Source: Porphyromonadaceae bacterium
Lineage (GTDB): Bacteria > Bacteroidota > Bacteroidia > Bacteroidales > Dysgonomonadaceae
Direction: 5' to 3'
NCBI GenBank assembly: GCA_003517675.1
Contig: DPAC01000048.1
Location: 1 to 5,558, forward strand
Length of the DNA stretch: 5,558 nt
Part shown: piece by piece, positions 1 to 5,558 of the stretch
Numbering within the stretch: position 1 is the first letter of the stretch
Layout: every line of letters starts with the position of its first letter
Notes under the pieces: generated by a model
Databases searched by the model: none
What the model saw: the letters and a program-made list of their open reading frames with translations, nothing else
What the model was told of the DNA's origin: nothing
Program-made: the position numbers and the translations under genes

Positions 1-291
1 GTCGGCAAGCACCTTGCGGTTGATTTCAATTTCATTTTTGTGCAACGCACCCATCAAACGGGAATAGGACATTCCGTTTTCGCGGGCGGCCGCGTTGATA
101 CGCTGAATCCATAATGCGCGGAAGTTGCGTTTTTTGTTTTTGCGGTCACGGTAGGCGTAGGTTAAACCTTTCTCCCACGTGTTCTTGGCTACGGTCCACA
201 CATTCTTGCGGGCACCGATGTAGCCTCTGGTAAGTTTCAGAACTTTTTTTCTGCGGTTGCGTGATGCAACATGATTGACTGATCTTGGCAT
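1..291 (-). CDS. rplT: 50S ribosomal protein L20 (bL20), 3' end cut by window edge
   Basis: L20 binds 23S rRNA early in assembly of the large ribosomal subunit, and in several bacteria it also represses its own operon. The frame opens with ATG at 291-289 and stays open for 97 codons to base 1. The protein begins [20 protein letters not shown] and continues with [53 protein letters not shown] and [17 protein letters not shown], the standard L20 block order. The first 60 residues are very rich in Arg and Lys, as expected for the extended rRNA-binding arm; the globular C-terminal domain starts after that. Family members have about 115-118 residues, so roughly 20 residues and the stop lie outside the window. 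No Shine-Dalgarno sequence precedes the ATG (the upstream bases read AAGTAACATT). It follows rpmI by 98 bp and is probably co-transcribed with it. Identification is essentially certain. Confidence 0.97.
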   Translation of the reverse strand, partial: MPRSVNHVASRNRRKKVLKLTRGYIGARKNVWTVAKNTWEKGLTYAYRDRKNKKRNFRALWIQRINAAARENGMSYSRLMGALHKNEIEINRKVLAD

Positions 292-318
292 AATGTTACT
301 TGTTTTGAATGATAGCGT

Positions 319-333
319 CTCTGCCGGGCAGAG
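319..333 (-). promoter_or_regulatory. Small hairpin in the rpmI-rplT gap, possible leader structure for rplT
   Basis: In the transcript, CUCUGC (333-328) pairs with GCAGAG (324-319) around a three-base loop. A second copy of GCAGAG lies upstream at 384-379, just after the rpmI stop, and could pair with the same CUCUGC. Two mutually exclusive six-pair helices are therefore possible in the 98-nt gap. No U-tract follows, so this is not a terminator. L20 represses its own operon through RNA structures in some other bacteria; a similar role here is inference only. Confidence 0.3.
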
Positions 334-389
334 CTCTTTGGGGCATACATCCTGTTACTAAATCTTTTAACCGGAAACCTCTGCGTGGG

Positions 390-587
390 TTATTTCAATG
401 CGAGCAGTGTTTTGATGCTGTTCACGTCAGATTTGTGAACAAGACCGGTCTGTGTGAGATTTCTCTTCTGCTTTTTGGTCTTCTTCGTCAAAATGTGACT
501 TTTGTACGCATGCTTCCGCTTGATTTTTCCTGTTCCGGTAAGGGCGAACCTCTTTTTGGCACCGGAATTAGTCTTCATTTTTGGCAT
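390..587 (-). CDS. rpmI: 50S ribosomal protein L35 (bL35)
   Basis: L35 is a small basic protein of the large ribosomal subunit. The frame runs from ATG at 587-585 to TAA at 392-390 and encodes 65 residues, the normal size for the family. Family signatures are visible: [14 protein letters not shown] at the N-terminus, then [16 protein letters not shown] and a [10 protein letters not shown] stretch. About a third of the residues are Lys or Arg. The ATG is fixed by the MPKMKT start and by an AGGAG sequence six bases upstream (594-598). Its own promoter is predicted at 653-684, giving an untranslated leader of about 60 nt. infC ends 188 bp upstream and rplT starts 98 bp downstream, the widely conserved infC-rpmI-rplT order. 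A plus-strand frame across this region (309-617) is a shadow. Confidence 0.97.
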   Translation of the reverse strand: MPKMKTNSGAKKRFALTGTGKIKRKHAYKSHILTKKTKKQKRNLTQTGLVHKSDVNSIKTLLALK

Positions 588-593
588 TTTGCT

Positions 594-598
594 CTCCT
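594..598 (-). promoter_or_regulatory. Shine-Dalgarno sequence of rpmI
   Basis: AGGAG lies six bases (AGCAAA) upstream of the rpmI ATG, within CGAGGAGAGC. Complementarity to the 16S rRNA tail and the spacing are both good. No comparable sequence precedes thrS, infC or rplT in this window, and members of the Bacteroidota in general use Shine-Dalgarno sequences sparingly, so its presence here stands out. Confidence 0.6.
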
Positions 599-652
599 CG
601 AATTAATGATTGTTTAAATTCTCTTGCTTCCGCGGTCAAGCGAAAAAGTGTG

Positions 653-684
653 CAAAAGTAATGATTATATTCGAATGAACCAAA
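653..684 (-). promoter_or_regulatory. Bacteroidota-type promoter for rpmI-rplT
   Basis: The -7 element TACTTTTG (660-653) matches TAnnTTTG perfectly, and TTTG (684-681) matches the -33 element. The spacer is 20 bases, within the usual range for the main sigma factor of the Bacteroidota. Transcription would start near 645-648, about 60 nt before the rpmI ATG. It lies just downstream of a strong hairpin (705-737) that could end transcripts coming from infC. Confidence 0.75.
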
Positions 685-704
685 CATCTGCCGAGAATTC
701 ACAC

Positions 705-737
705 AAAGAGCCGGTTATTGCAGATAACCGACCCCTT
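705..737 (-). terminator. Strong hairpin after infC, probable intrinsic terminator or attenuator
   Basis: In the transcript, AAGGGGUCGGUUAU (737-724) pairs over all 14 positions, counting three G-U pairs, with AUAACCGGCUCUUU (718-705) around a five-base loop CUGCA. The 5' arm is preceded by an A-rich stretch and the 3' arm ends in UUU and then GUGU. The U-tract is short, so termination may be partial. The hairpin begins 38 bases after the infC stop and ends 20 bases before the -33 element of the next promoter, which is where a terminator between two transcription units would be expected. An RNA-processing or mRNA-stabilising hairpin is the alternative. Confidence 0.6.
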
Positions 738-775
738 TTGTTGCTGATTCAACCAGCAGCTTATTATGAACCTGT

Positions 776-1345
776 TTACCTCTCCTCCTTTTTCGGCTCT
801 TTGTTCTCTCTCCTGGGAGCAGAGGCCCCTTTCTTGGGTGAGAGCATGATCGACATGCGTTTGCCTTCCATGATGGGCATGTGCTCCACCTTGGCATACT
901 CCTCCAGGTCGTTGGCAAAGCGGAGCAGCAATACCTCTCCCTGCTCTTTGAAGAGGATGGAGCGTCCCCGGAAAAAGACATAGGCTTTCACCTTGGATCC
1001 CTCGCTCAGGAAGTTCATCGCATGCTTCAGTTTAAAGTTGTAATCATGATCATCAGTCTGAGGCCCGAAGCGGATCTCCTTCACGGTTACTTTCACCGCT
1101 TTGGCTTTCTGCTCTTTCAGTTTCTTCTTCTGCTGATAGACAAATTTCTTGTAATCGATGATTCTGCATACGGGGGGATTGGCCGTGGGGGCGATCTCAA
1201 CGAGGTCCAGTTCTTGCTGTTGGGCTATTTTCAGTGCCTCACGGGTGGGATAGATCCCTTCTTCTACGTTGTCGCCTACCAACCGGACTTCCGGCACCCG
1301 GATGCGTTCGTTGATCCGGTGTTGGTCTTTGGAGTCTTTTCTCAT
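776..1345 (-). CDS. infC: Translation initiation factor IF-3
   Basis: IF3 binds the 30S subunit, keeps it apart from the 50S subunit and checks start-codon and initiator-tRNA pairing. The protein has 189 residues, close to the 180 of E. coli plus a short tail. The N-terminal domain (about 1-75) contains [17 protein letters not shown] (10-26), [20 protein letters not shown] (47-66) and [12 protein letters not shown] lysine-rich linker (72-86) leads to the C-terminal domain, with [20 protein letters not shown] (88-107) and [11 protein letters not shown] (118-128). A charged tail (about 171-189) ends the protein. The start at 1345 is secure because an in-frame TGA directly precedes the ATG. E. 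coli infC uses the rare AUU start for autoregulation; here an ordinary ATG is used, so that mechanism is not apparent. No clear Shine-Dalgarno sequence is seen. It lies 68 bp after thrS with no terminator between, so the two are probably co-transcribed. Confidence 0.97.
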   Translation of the reverse strand: MRKDSKDQHRINERIRVPEVRLVGDNVEEGIYPTREALKIAQQQELDLVEIAPTANPPVCRIIDYKKFVYQQKKKLKEQKAKAVKVTVKEIRFGPQTDDHDYNFKLKHAMNFLSEGSKVKAYVFFRGRSILFKEQGEVLLLRFANDLEEYAKVEHMPIMEGKRMSIMLSPKKGASAPRRENKEPKKEER

Positions 1346-1413
1346 TCAGTGATGTGATTGTTTTCTCTTTAATTGATCTACTATTTTTTTCTAAATTGAT
1401 GTGTTACATACTA

Positions 1414-3369
1414 TCAAATTTGATCCAGTGCTGGATTCGTCATCTCTTCCACCTCCCGGGCCATCTCTTCGGCAAATGTACGTAATTTTACGGAACCTTG
1501 ATCAATTCCTCCCTGTTTTCTTACAGAAACGGCTTCATTTTCTGCCTCTTTCTCACCCACAATCAGCAGGTAAGGAATGCGTTTCAGTTCATTGTCGCGG
1601 ATCTTACGCCCCACTTTCTCATTGCGATCGTCCACCTCGGCGCGGATATCGAACCGTTTCAGCTCTTTCACTACCCTGTATGCATAGTCATTGAACTTCT
1701 CGCTCACCGGAAGAATCACCGCCTGGGTGGGTGCCAGCCACAAGGGGAACCTGCCGGCGGTATGCTCGATCAGGACGGCTACGAATCGCTCCATAGAACC
1801 GAAGGGGGCACGGTGAATCATCACAGGCCGATGCTTCTGGTTGTCAGCACCGGTATATTCCAGCTCAAAACGCTCCGGCAGATTGTAATCCACCTGAATG
1901 GTACCCAACTGCCAGCGGCGTCCCAGCGCATCTTTCACCATAAAGTCGAGCTTGGGACCGTAGAAAGCAGCTTCACCCAACACCACTTTTGCTTTCAGAC
2001 CTTTCTCTTTACAAGCCTCCACGATGGCACGCTCCGCCTTCTCCCAGTTCTCGTCGGTACCGATATACTTTTCTTTGTTATCCGGATCTCGCAGTGATAT
2101 CTGTGCCTCGAAATTTTCGAAGTCTAGCGCCCTGAAAATGATAAAAATGATATCCATCACTTTCAGAAACTCCTCTTTCACCTGGTCGGGGGTACAGAAG
2201 ATATGGGCATCGTCCTGCGTAAAACCACGTACACGGGTCAGCCCGTGCAGCTCACCGCTCTGTTCGTAGCGATAGACCGTTCCAAATTCAGCCAGCCGGA
2301 GCGGCAGCTCTTTGTAGGAGCGGGGAAATGCTTTGTAGATCTCACAGTGATGGGGGCAGTTCATCGGTTTCAGGAGGAACTCCTCTCCCTCTTCGGGCGT
2401 ATGCATCGGTTGAAACGAATCTTTTCCGTATTTGGCATAGTGTCCTGAGGTAACATACAACTGTTTGAGCCCGATGTGGGGAGTGATCACTTGATCATAA
2501 TCAAACTCCCGTTGTATTTTTTTCAGGAAATCCTCCAGGCGCATGCGCAGCTGTGTGCCCTTTGGCAGCCAGAGCGGCAGGCCTGCACCCACGGTCTGTG
2601 AGAATGCGAAGAGCTGCAACTCCTTGCCGATCTTGCGGTGATCGCGCTTCTTTGCTTCCTCCAACATCTGCAGGTACTCATCGAGCATCTTTTTCTTTGG
2701 GAAAGTGATGCCGTAGAGGCGGGTGAGCTGCGGTCGCTTCTCATCGCCGCGCCAGTAGGCGCCTGCCGAGGAGAGTATCTTCACAGCCTTGATGTAAGAG
2801 GTGTTGGGCAGGTGAGGCCCTCGGCAGAGATCGGTGAACGCTCCCTGGGTATAGGTGGTGATGGTACCATCCTCCAGCTCATTGATCAGCTCTACCTTGT
2901 AGTGCTCATCCCTTTCGGAGAACATGGCTATGGCATCTTTCTTGGAGATGTTGGCCCGGACGATCTCCTCCCTGGCAGCGATCAACTCCATCATCTTCTT
3001 CTCGATGGCTGGGAAATCGGCCTCCTTGATGGTAACCCCCTCGCCCGGATCCACGTCGTAGTAAAAACCGTTCTCAATGGCCGGGCCGATGCCAAACTTG
3101 ATGCCGGGGTATAGCTCCTGCAGTGCTTCGGCCATCAGGTGGGCCGATGAGTGCCAGTAGGCATGCTTGCCCTCTTCATCCTCCCACTTCAGCAGCTTGA
3201 CAGCAGCATCCTCCTCGATGGGCCGGGTTAAGTCGCATGTCTCTCCATTCACGCTTACCGCCAGCACCTCCTGTGCCAGACGTGGACTGATGCTTTGTGC
3301 GATCTCGAGTCCGGTCACTCCCTTTTCATATTCCCTGACGGATCCGTCGGGAAATGTAATTCTTATCAT
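1414..3369 (-). CDS. thrS: Threonine--tRNA ligase (ThrRS)
   Basis: This cytoplasmic class II synthetase activates threonine with ATP, loads it on tRNA(Thr) and hydrolyses mischarged Ser-tRNA(Thr). From the ATG at 3369-3367 it has 651 residues, a full-length bacterial enzyme. Domains in order: TGS (1-62, starting [10 protein letters not shown]); editing domain (about 65-230) with H73 and H77 in HSSAH and C182 and H186 in CRGPH, at the same numbers as the E. coli editing residues; catalytic core (about 245-545) with likely zinc ligands C338 (MNCPHHC), H389 (DDAH) and H519 (IHRAPF), motif 2 R367 (VYRYE) and motif 3 R528 (GSMERF); anticodon-binding domain (about 546-651, with [15 protein letters not shown]). 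All expected catalytic, editing and zinc residues are present. The open frame extends to a TTG at 3378, but the ATG gives the usual family N-terminus and is preferred. A promoter lies about 40 bases upstream. The leader is too short for a T-box. Confidence 0.97.
   Translation of the reverse strand: MIRITFPDGSVREYEKGVTGLEIAQSISPRLAQEVLAVSVNGETCDLTRPIEEDAAVKLLKWEDEEGKHAYWHSSAHLMAEALQELYPGIKFGIGPAIENGFYYDVDPGEGVTIKEADFPAIEKKMMELIAAREEIVRANISKKDAIAMFSERDEHYKVELINELEDGTITTYTQGAFTDLCRGPHLPNTSYIKAVKILSSAGAYWRGDEKRPQLTRLYGITFPKKKMLDEYLQMLEEAKKRDHRKIGKELQLFAFSQTVGAGLPLWLPKGTQLRMRLEDFLKKIQREFDYDQVITPHIGLKQLYVTSGHYAKYGKDSFQPMHTPEEGEEFLLKPMNCPHHCEIYKAFPRSYKELPLRLAEFGTVYRYEQSGELHGLTRVRGFTQDDAHIFCTPDQVKEEFLKVMDIIFIIFRALDFENFEAQISLRDPDNKEKYIGTDENWEKAERAIVEACKEKGLKAKVVLGEAAFYGPKLDFMVKDALGRRWQLGTIQVDYNLPERFELEYTGADNQKHRPVMIHRAPFGSMERFVAVLIEHTAGRFPLWLAPTQAVILPVSEKFNDYAYRVVKELKRFDIRAEVDDRNEKVGRKIRDNELKRIPYLLIVGEKEAENEAVSVRKQGGIDQGSVKLRTFAEEMAREVEEMTNPALDQI
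1473..1480 (-). promoter_or_regulatory. Possible internal -7 element for infC inside thrS
   Basis: TACATTTG, identical to the -7 element predicted for thrS itself, occurs in the last codons of thrS about 130 bases before the infC start. The -33 region is poor (ATTG at 1503-1506 with a 22-base spacer). E. coli has infC promoters inside thrS, which makes it worth listing, but a match to six fixed bases is expected by chance about once per 4 kb per strand. Confidence 0.2.
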
Positions 3370-3398
3370 GCAATACAATTCTTAATTGATCAAATTTC

Positions 3399-3417
3399 AC
3401 ATTTGGACTGCAAATGT
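3399..3417 (-). promoter_or_regulatory. Perfect 7+7 bp dyad over the thrS promoter, possible operator
   Basis: ACATTTG (3417-3411) and CAAATGT (3405-3399) form a perfect inverted repeat with a five-base spacer, CAGTC. The first arm is most of the -7 element of the predicted thrS promoter, and the second arm covers the predicted transcription start. The position suits a repressor site or a short hairpin at the 5' end of the mRNA. Because one arm is set by the promoter consensus, chance is a fair alternative. Confidence 0.3.
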
Positions 3418-3418
3418 A
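3411..3418 (-). promoter_or_regulatory. -7 element of the thrS (thrS-infC) promoter
   Basis: TACATTTG matches the Bacteroidota -7 consensus TAnnTTTG at every fixed position. The -33 element is weak: the closest sequence is TTTC, 17 bases upstream in an AT-rich spacer, instead of TTTG at about 19-21 bases. Transcription would start near 3403-3406, giving a leader of only about 35 nt before the thrS ATG. The promoter lies in the TPR-thrS gap, downstream of a terminator-like hairpin. Confidence 0.6.
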
Positions 3419-3460
3419 GTGATTTTGTGATATATGAAAGGACTATTGAGGAGTTTTTTG

Positions 3461-3487
3461 AAAAAAAGAATCGGTATGATTGCCAAT
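3461..3487 (-). terminator. Weak terminator-like hairpin after the TPR gene
   Basis: AUUGG (3487-3483) can pair with CCGAU (3474-3470) around an eight-base loop, followed directly by UCUUUUUUU (3469-3461). The U-tract is good but the stem has only five pairs including one G-U, so termination efficiency is doubtful. It lies 58 bases after the TPR stop and before the thrS promoter, consistent with separation of the two genes. Confidence 0.35.
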
Positions 3488-3544
3488 GAGTGTTGATCCT
3501 GCATCGTTTTTTGAACAGCTGTATTGCGCAAATTCACATCCTGT

Positions 3545-5558
3545 TTACTGCATTCGCTTGATGATGCTGTAGGACTGGATGATACCCAGCTCCCCTGCCT
3601 TTCGCAGGTCATCAAGGCCGGCTTCGGTCTCCCCGATGGAGAGACGAGAGATTCCTCTGTTGAAATAGGCTTCCGCGAACCGTGGTTCCAGCTCGATCGC
3701 CTTGGTGTAATCAGAAATCGCAGCCCGGTAATCTTTTTCAAGCGAGAAGATCTCGGCCCGGTTGTACCAGGCATAGATGAATTCAGGGTTGAGACGGATG
3801 ATCGTCTCATACTCCCTCAGAATCTCATCGTAGTCGATGGAACGAGTGGAGATCTCCGGCAACCGGATCTTACCGGGCAGCTCATCCTTCTTGCCGGGTA
3901 GCTCCACATCACTGCCACGATCCATCATCATCGGCTCACCCTGCAGGCGGTCATATTCCACCTGCTTGGCTCGAATCACTGCCCGCGCAAAGCGCGCCAG
4001 CAACATACCCGGATTGATCTCCAAGGCACGGGTCATATCTCTCAAGGCATTCTCGTAGTCCTGTACCAGCATAAAATCCATCCCCCTGCCAAAGAAAAGC
4101 GCTTCGTTACGGGGCTCCTCTTCCAGCCGGCGAGAGTAGTGATCAATAGAGCGGAAATGGGTCTGCACCTGCAGTTCGTTCAGCGGTGCCTCAAGATTGG
4201 TCACTTTCAGGATCCAGCTCAACCCAAGCTGGCTATTGGCCTGATCCAAGACGGCCGAATAATATACCGGCCGGGGTACCTCAACCGACCGTTCATAGTA
4301 GGTCAGCACAAATATCGGCTCCAGCTCCACCGGGGCTTGGATGTTCTGCACCTTACCCCTGCTTTGCCGCTGATACTTTGACTTCTGTGAAGCATCTTCA
4401 TGGGCCACCACCAGCAGATTGAACTTCTCGATGTTGTTATCGGTCTCATCACGGGTGCCCTTTGCACCCTCTTCACCAGCCGGTTTGTCGACAGGTTTGG
4501 AATTCGAGGAGGCAATCCTGTGGGCTTTGGCCTCCTCGGCACGCGCCAGCAGATAATCTTTCTCCGCACCTTGCAGGTCGTTTAGCTCTCTCTTGAGCTG
4601 TGAGCGCATGTAATAACCATTGAAGAAATCGGGATGAGCCTCAAGCACCAGATTCAAGTCATTGAGTGCCCCTATCTTGTCACCGATCTCATTCTTCAGT
4701 ATGGCACGGTTGAGATAGGCGATGGTGTTGTTGGGATCCAGTTCCAGCACCTTATCGAAATCACTGATGGCGCGGTTGTTGTCACCCACCTGGGCACGCA
4801 GCAGGCCTCGGTTGAAGCGGGCGATAAGATTGTTTGCATCCATCTCTATCACCCTGTCGTAGTCGGCCATTGCCCCACGCAGGTCATTCAGGTGATATTT
4901 CACCAGCCCCCGGTTGATGTAGTTTCCGGTGAAATAGGGATCGAGACGGATGGCCTCATCCAGATCGGCCAACGCCTTGTTATATTCTTTCTGCTGTAAG
5001 TAAAGCAATCCACGGGCTGAGAACGACTGGGCTGTGTAAGGGTCAATCTCAATGGCTTTATCCAGGTCGGCCATAGCCCTGATGGTATCACCCTGTTCGA
5101 GGTACATCTGTGCACGGGTGAGGTAGCCTGGTGTATAATCGGGAAAACGCCGCAACAGTACTTCGAAAAATTTCTCCGCCACCTCATACTGTTCCAACTC
5201 AATGTTCACTATCCCCATGTTGACCAGGGTGATTCTATCCTCCGGAAAGAACTCCAGGCTCCGCTGGTAATCAGCGGCAGCCAGCTCATACTTCTCCTGG
5301 TTCTGGCGGGCGGCACCACGCAGCTGATAAGCAGCAGTGTAATAAGGATTTCGCAACAGGCACTCAGAGGCATCCTCCTCAGCACCTTTGAAATCATCGA
5401 GCATGAATTTCGCCATAGCTCTGTAATAATAGGGATCGGCAAGATAAGGCTTGGCAGAGATCACCTGGTTGAAATACTGGATGGCCAGGACGTAATCCTC
5501 AAAATAGAGTGCATTCTTACCGATCATCATCACCCGGTCGGTATTCACCTGTGCCGTC
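3545..5558 (-). CDS. TPR-repeat protein, probably exported, 5' end cut by window edge
   Basis: TPRs are pairs of helices that bind other proteins; the specific role of this protein is unknown. The frame runs from the window edge to TAA at 3547-3545. The GTG at 5548 is unlikely to be the start: the frame is open upstream and reads TAQVNTDRVMMIGKNA, which resembles a signal-peptide cleavage site (after Ala, before Gln), so the signal peptide is probably outside the window and export is inferred. Numbering from the GTG codon, ten consecutive 34-residue TPRs span about 4-344, with typical ALADLDEAIRLDP-like helices. A non-TPR part (345-482) has a charged linker and then a segment with LEPIFVLTYYERS and LGLSWILKVTN that looks partly strand-forming. 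Four more TPRs follow (483-659); the second is interrupted by an insert (about 537-570) with two ELPGK copies. It ends GIIQSYSIIKRMQ. thrS starts 175 bp downstream behind its own promoter, so co-transcription is uncertain. Confidence 0.9.
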   Translation of the reverse strand, partial: TAQVNTDRVMMIGKNALYFEDYVLAIQYFNQVISAKPYLADPYYYRAMAKFMLDDFKGAEEDASECLLRNPYYTAAYQLRGAARQNQEKYELAAADYQRSLEFFPEDRITLVNMGIVNIELEQYEVAEKFFEVLLRRFPDYTPGYLTRAQMYLEQGDTIRAMADLDKAIEIDPYTAQSFSARGLLYLQQKEYNKALADLDEAIRLDPYFTGNYINRGLVKYHLNDLRGAMADYDRVIEMDANNLIARFNRGLLRAQVGDNNRAISDFDKVLELDPNNTIAYLNRAILKNEIGDKIGALNDLNLVLEAHPDFFNGYYMRSQLKRELNDLQGAEKDYLLARAEEAKAHRIASSNSKPVDKPAGEEGAKGTRDETDNNIEKFNLLVVAHEDASQKSKYQRQSRGKVQNIQAPVELEPIFVLTYYERSVEVPRPVYYSAVLDQANSQLGLSWILKVTNLEAPLNELQVQTHFRSIDHYSRRLEEEPRNEALFFGRGMDFMLVQDYENALRDMTRALEINPGMLLARFARAVIRAKQVEYDRLQGEPMMMDRGSDVELPGKKDELPGKIRLPEISTRSIDYDEILREYETIIRLNPEFIYAWYNRAEIFSLEKDYRAAISDYTKAIELEPRFAEAYFNRGISRLSIGETEAGLDDLRKAGELGIIQSYSIIKRMQ
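3869..3904 (-). repeat. Short in-gene repeat encoding ELPGK twice
   Basis: Within the TPR gene, codons for ELPGK at 3904-3890 recur at 3883-3869, separated by the codons for KD. The pair lies inside the low-complexity insert that splits one TPR, which suggests the insert grew by local duplication of a 21-bp unit. Confidence 0.5.

Noticed and set aside
237..350. A 37-codon minus-strand frame (starting [12 protein letters not shown]) overlapping the start of rplT out of frame
   Set aside because: Half of it is a shadow of rplT and the rest lies in the structured gap. A weak ACAGG before its ATG is not enough to call a leader peptide.
568..687. A 39-codon minus-strand frame (starting MFGSFEYNHYF) running from the infC-rpmI gap into rpmI out of frame
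   Set aside because: Its ATG lies between the -33 and -7 elements of the predicted rpmI promoter, so that transcript would not include it. It has no ribosome binding site and no recognisable features.
881..1357. Plus-strand open frames of 60-199 codons opposite infC, thrS and the TPR gene
   Set aside because: Each lies antisense to a firmly identified gene and shows no domain, start signal or promoter of its own.
1413..1424. Perfect 12-bp palindrome ATCAAATTTGAT spanning the thrS stop codon
   Set aside because: It is AT-rich with no loop and no U-tract in the right place, so it cannot serve as a terminator hairpin; chance is the simplest reading.
3370..3544. T-box or amino-acid riboswitch upstream of thrS
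   Set aside because: The predicted leader is only about 35 nt and the whole gap lacks a T-box core sequence or a specifier-loop-like hairpin.
771..3547. The infC and TPR genes both end in TAAACAGG (771-778 and 3540-3547)
   Set aside because: Only five bases beyond the shared stop codon agree, the other genes lack it, and no structure is associated with it.
3397..3810. A 137-codon minus-strand frame reading from the TPR gene into the thrS promoter region
   Set aside because: Most of it is an out-of-frame shadow of the TPR gene, with Ser/Arg-rich composition typical of shadows, and it runs through the promoter and terminator-like hairpin.

Overview
The window carries a compact translation gene cluster, all on the minus strand. 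Read in the direction of transcription, from high to low coordinates, it holds a tetratricopeptide-repeat (TPR) protein (5' end cut by the window edge), thrS, infC, rpmI and rplT (3' end cut by the window edge). No gene on the plus strand is convincing, and no mobile element, CRISPR array, tRNA or rRNA is visible. No gene-free stretch exceeds 300 bases; the longest gaps are 188 bp (infC-rpmI) and 166 bp (TPR-thrS).

The organism looks like a member of the Bacteroidota, most likely Bacteroidales. Two intergenic regions contain the phylum-specific promoter -7 element TAnnTTTG (TACATTTG before thrS, TACTTTTG before rpmI). Most of the starts lack a Shine-Dalgarno sequence, and the IF3, L35 and ThrRS proteins read like Bacteroidales versions. 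A family closer to Dysgonomonadaceae/Porphyromonadaceae is a guess only. The order TPR protein-thrS-infC-rpmI-rplT is, from memory, common in Bacteroidales.

Region by region: 5558-3545 is a probably exported TPR protein with ten consecutive TPRs, a non-TPR middle part and four C-terminal TPRs, one of them interrupted. 3544-3370 holds a weak terminator-like hairpin with a U-tract, then a probable thrS promoter whose -7 element lies inside a 7+7 bp dyad. 3369-1414 is thrS, best started at an ATG nine bases inside the longest open frame. A 68-bp gap leads to infC (1345-776). The infC-rpmI gap contains a strong 14-bp hairpin and then a textbook Bacteroidota promoter. rpmI (587-390) is the only gene here with a clear Shine-Dalgarno sequence. 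A 98-bp gap with small alternative hairpins precedes rplT (291 to beyond base 1).

Functionally, thrS charges tRNA(Thr), infC encodes initiation factor IF3, and rpmI and rplT encode 50S proteins L35 and L20. The layout suggests two transcription units, thrS-infC and rpmI-rplT, with the second partly independent of the first. I see no previously undescribed system. The points worth a second look are regulatory (the separating hairpin plus promoter, the Shine-Dalgarno sequence on rpmI, the dyad on the thrS promoter) and the uncharacterised TPR protein.
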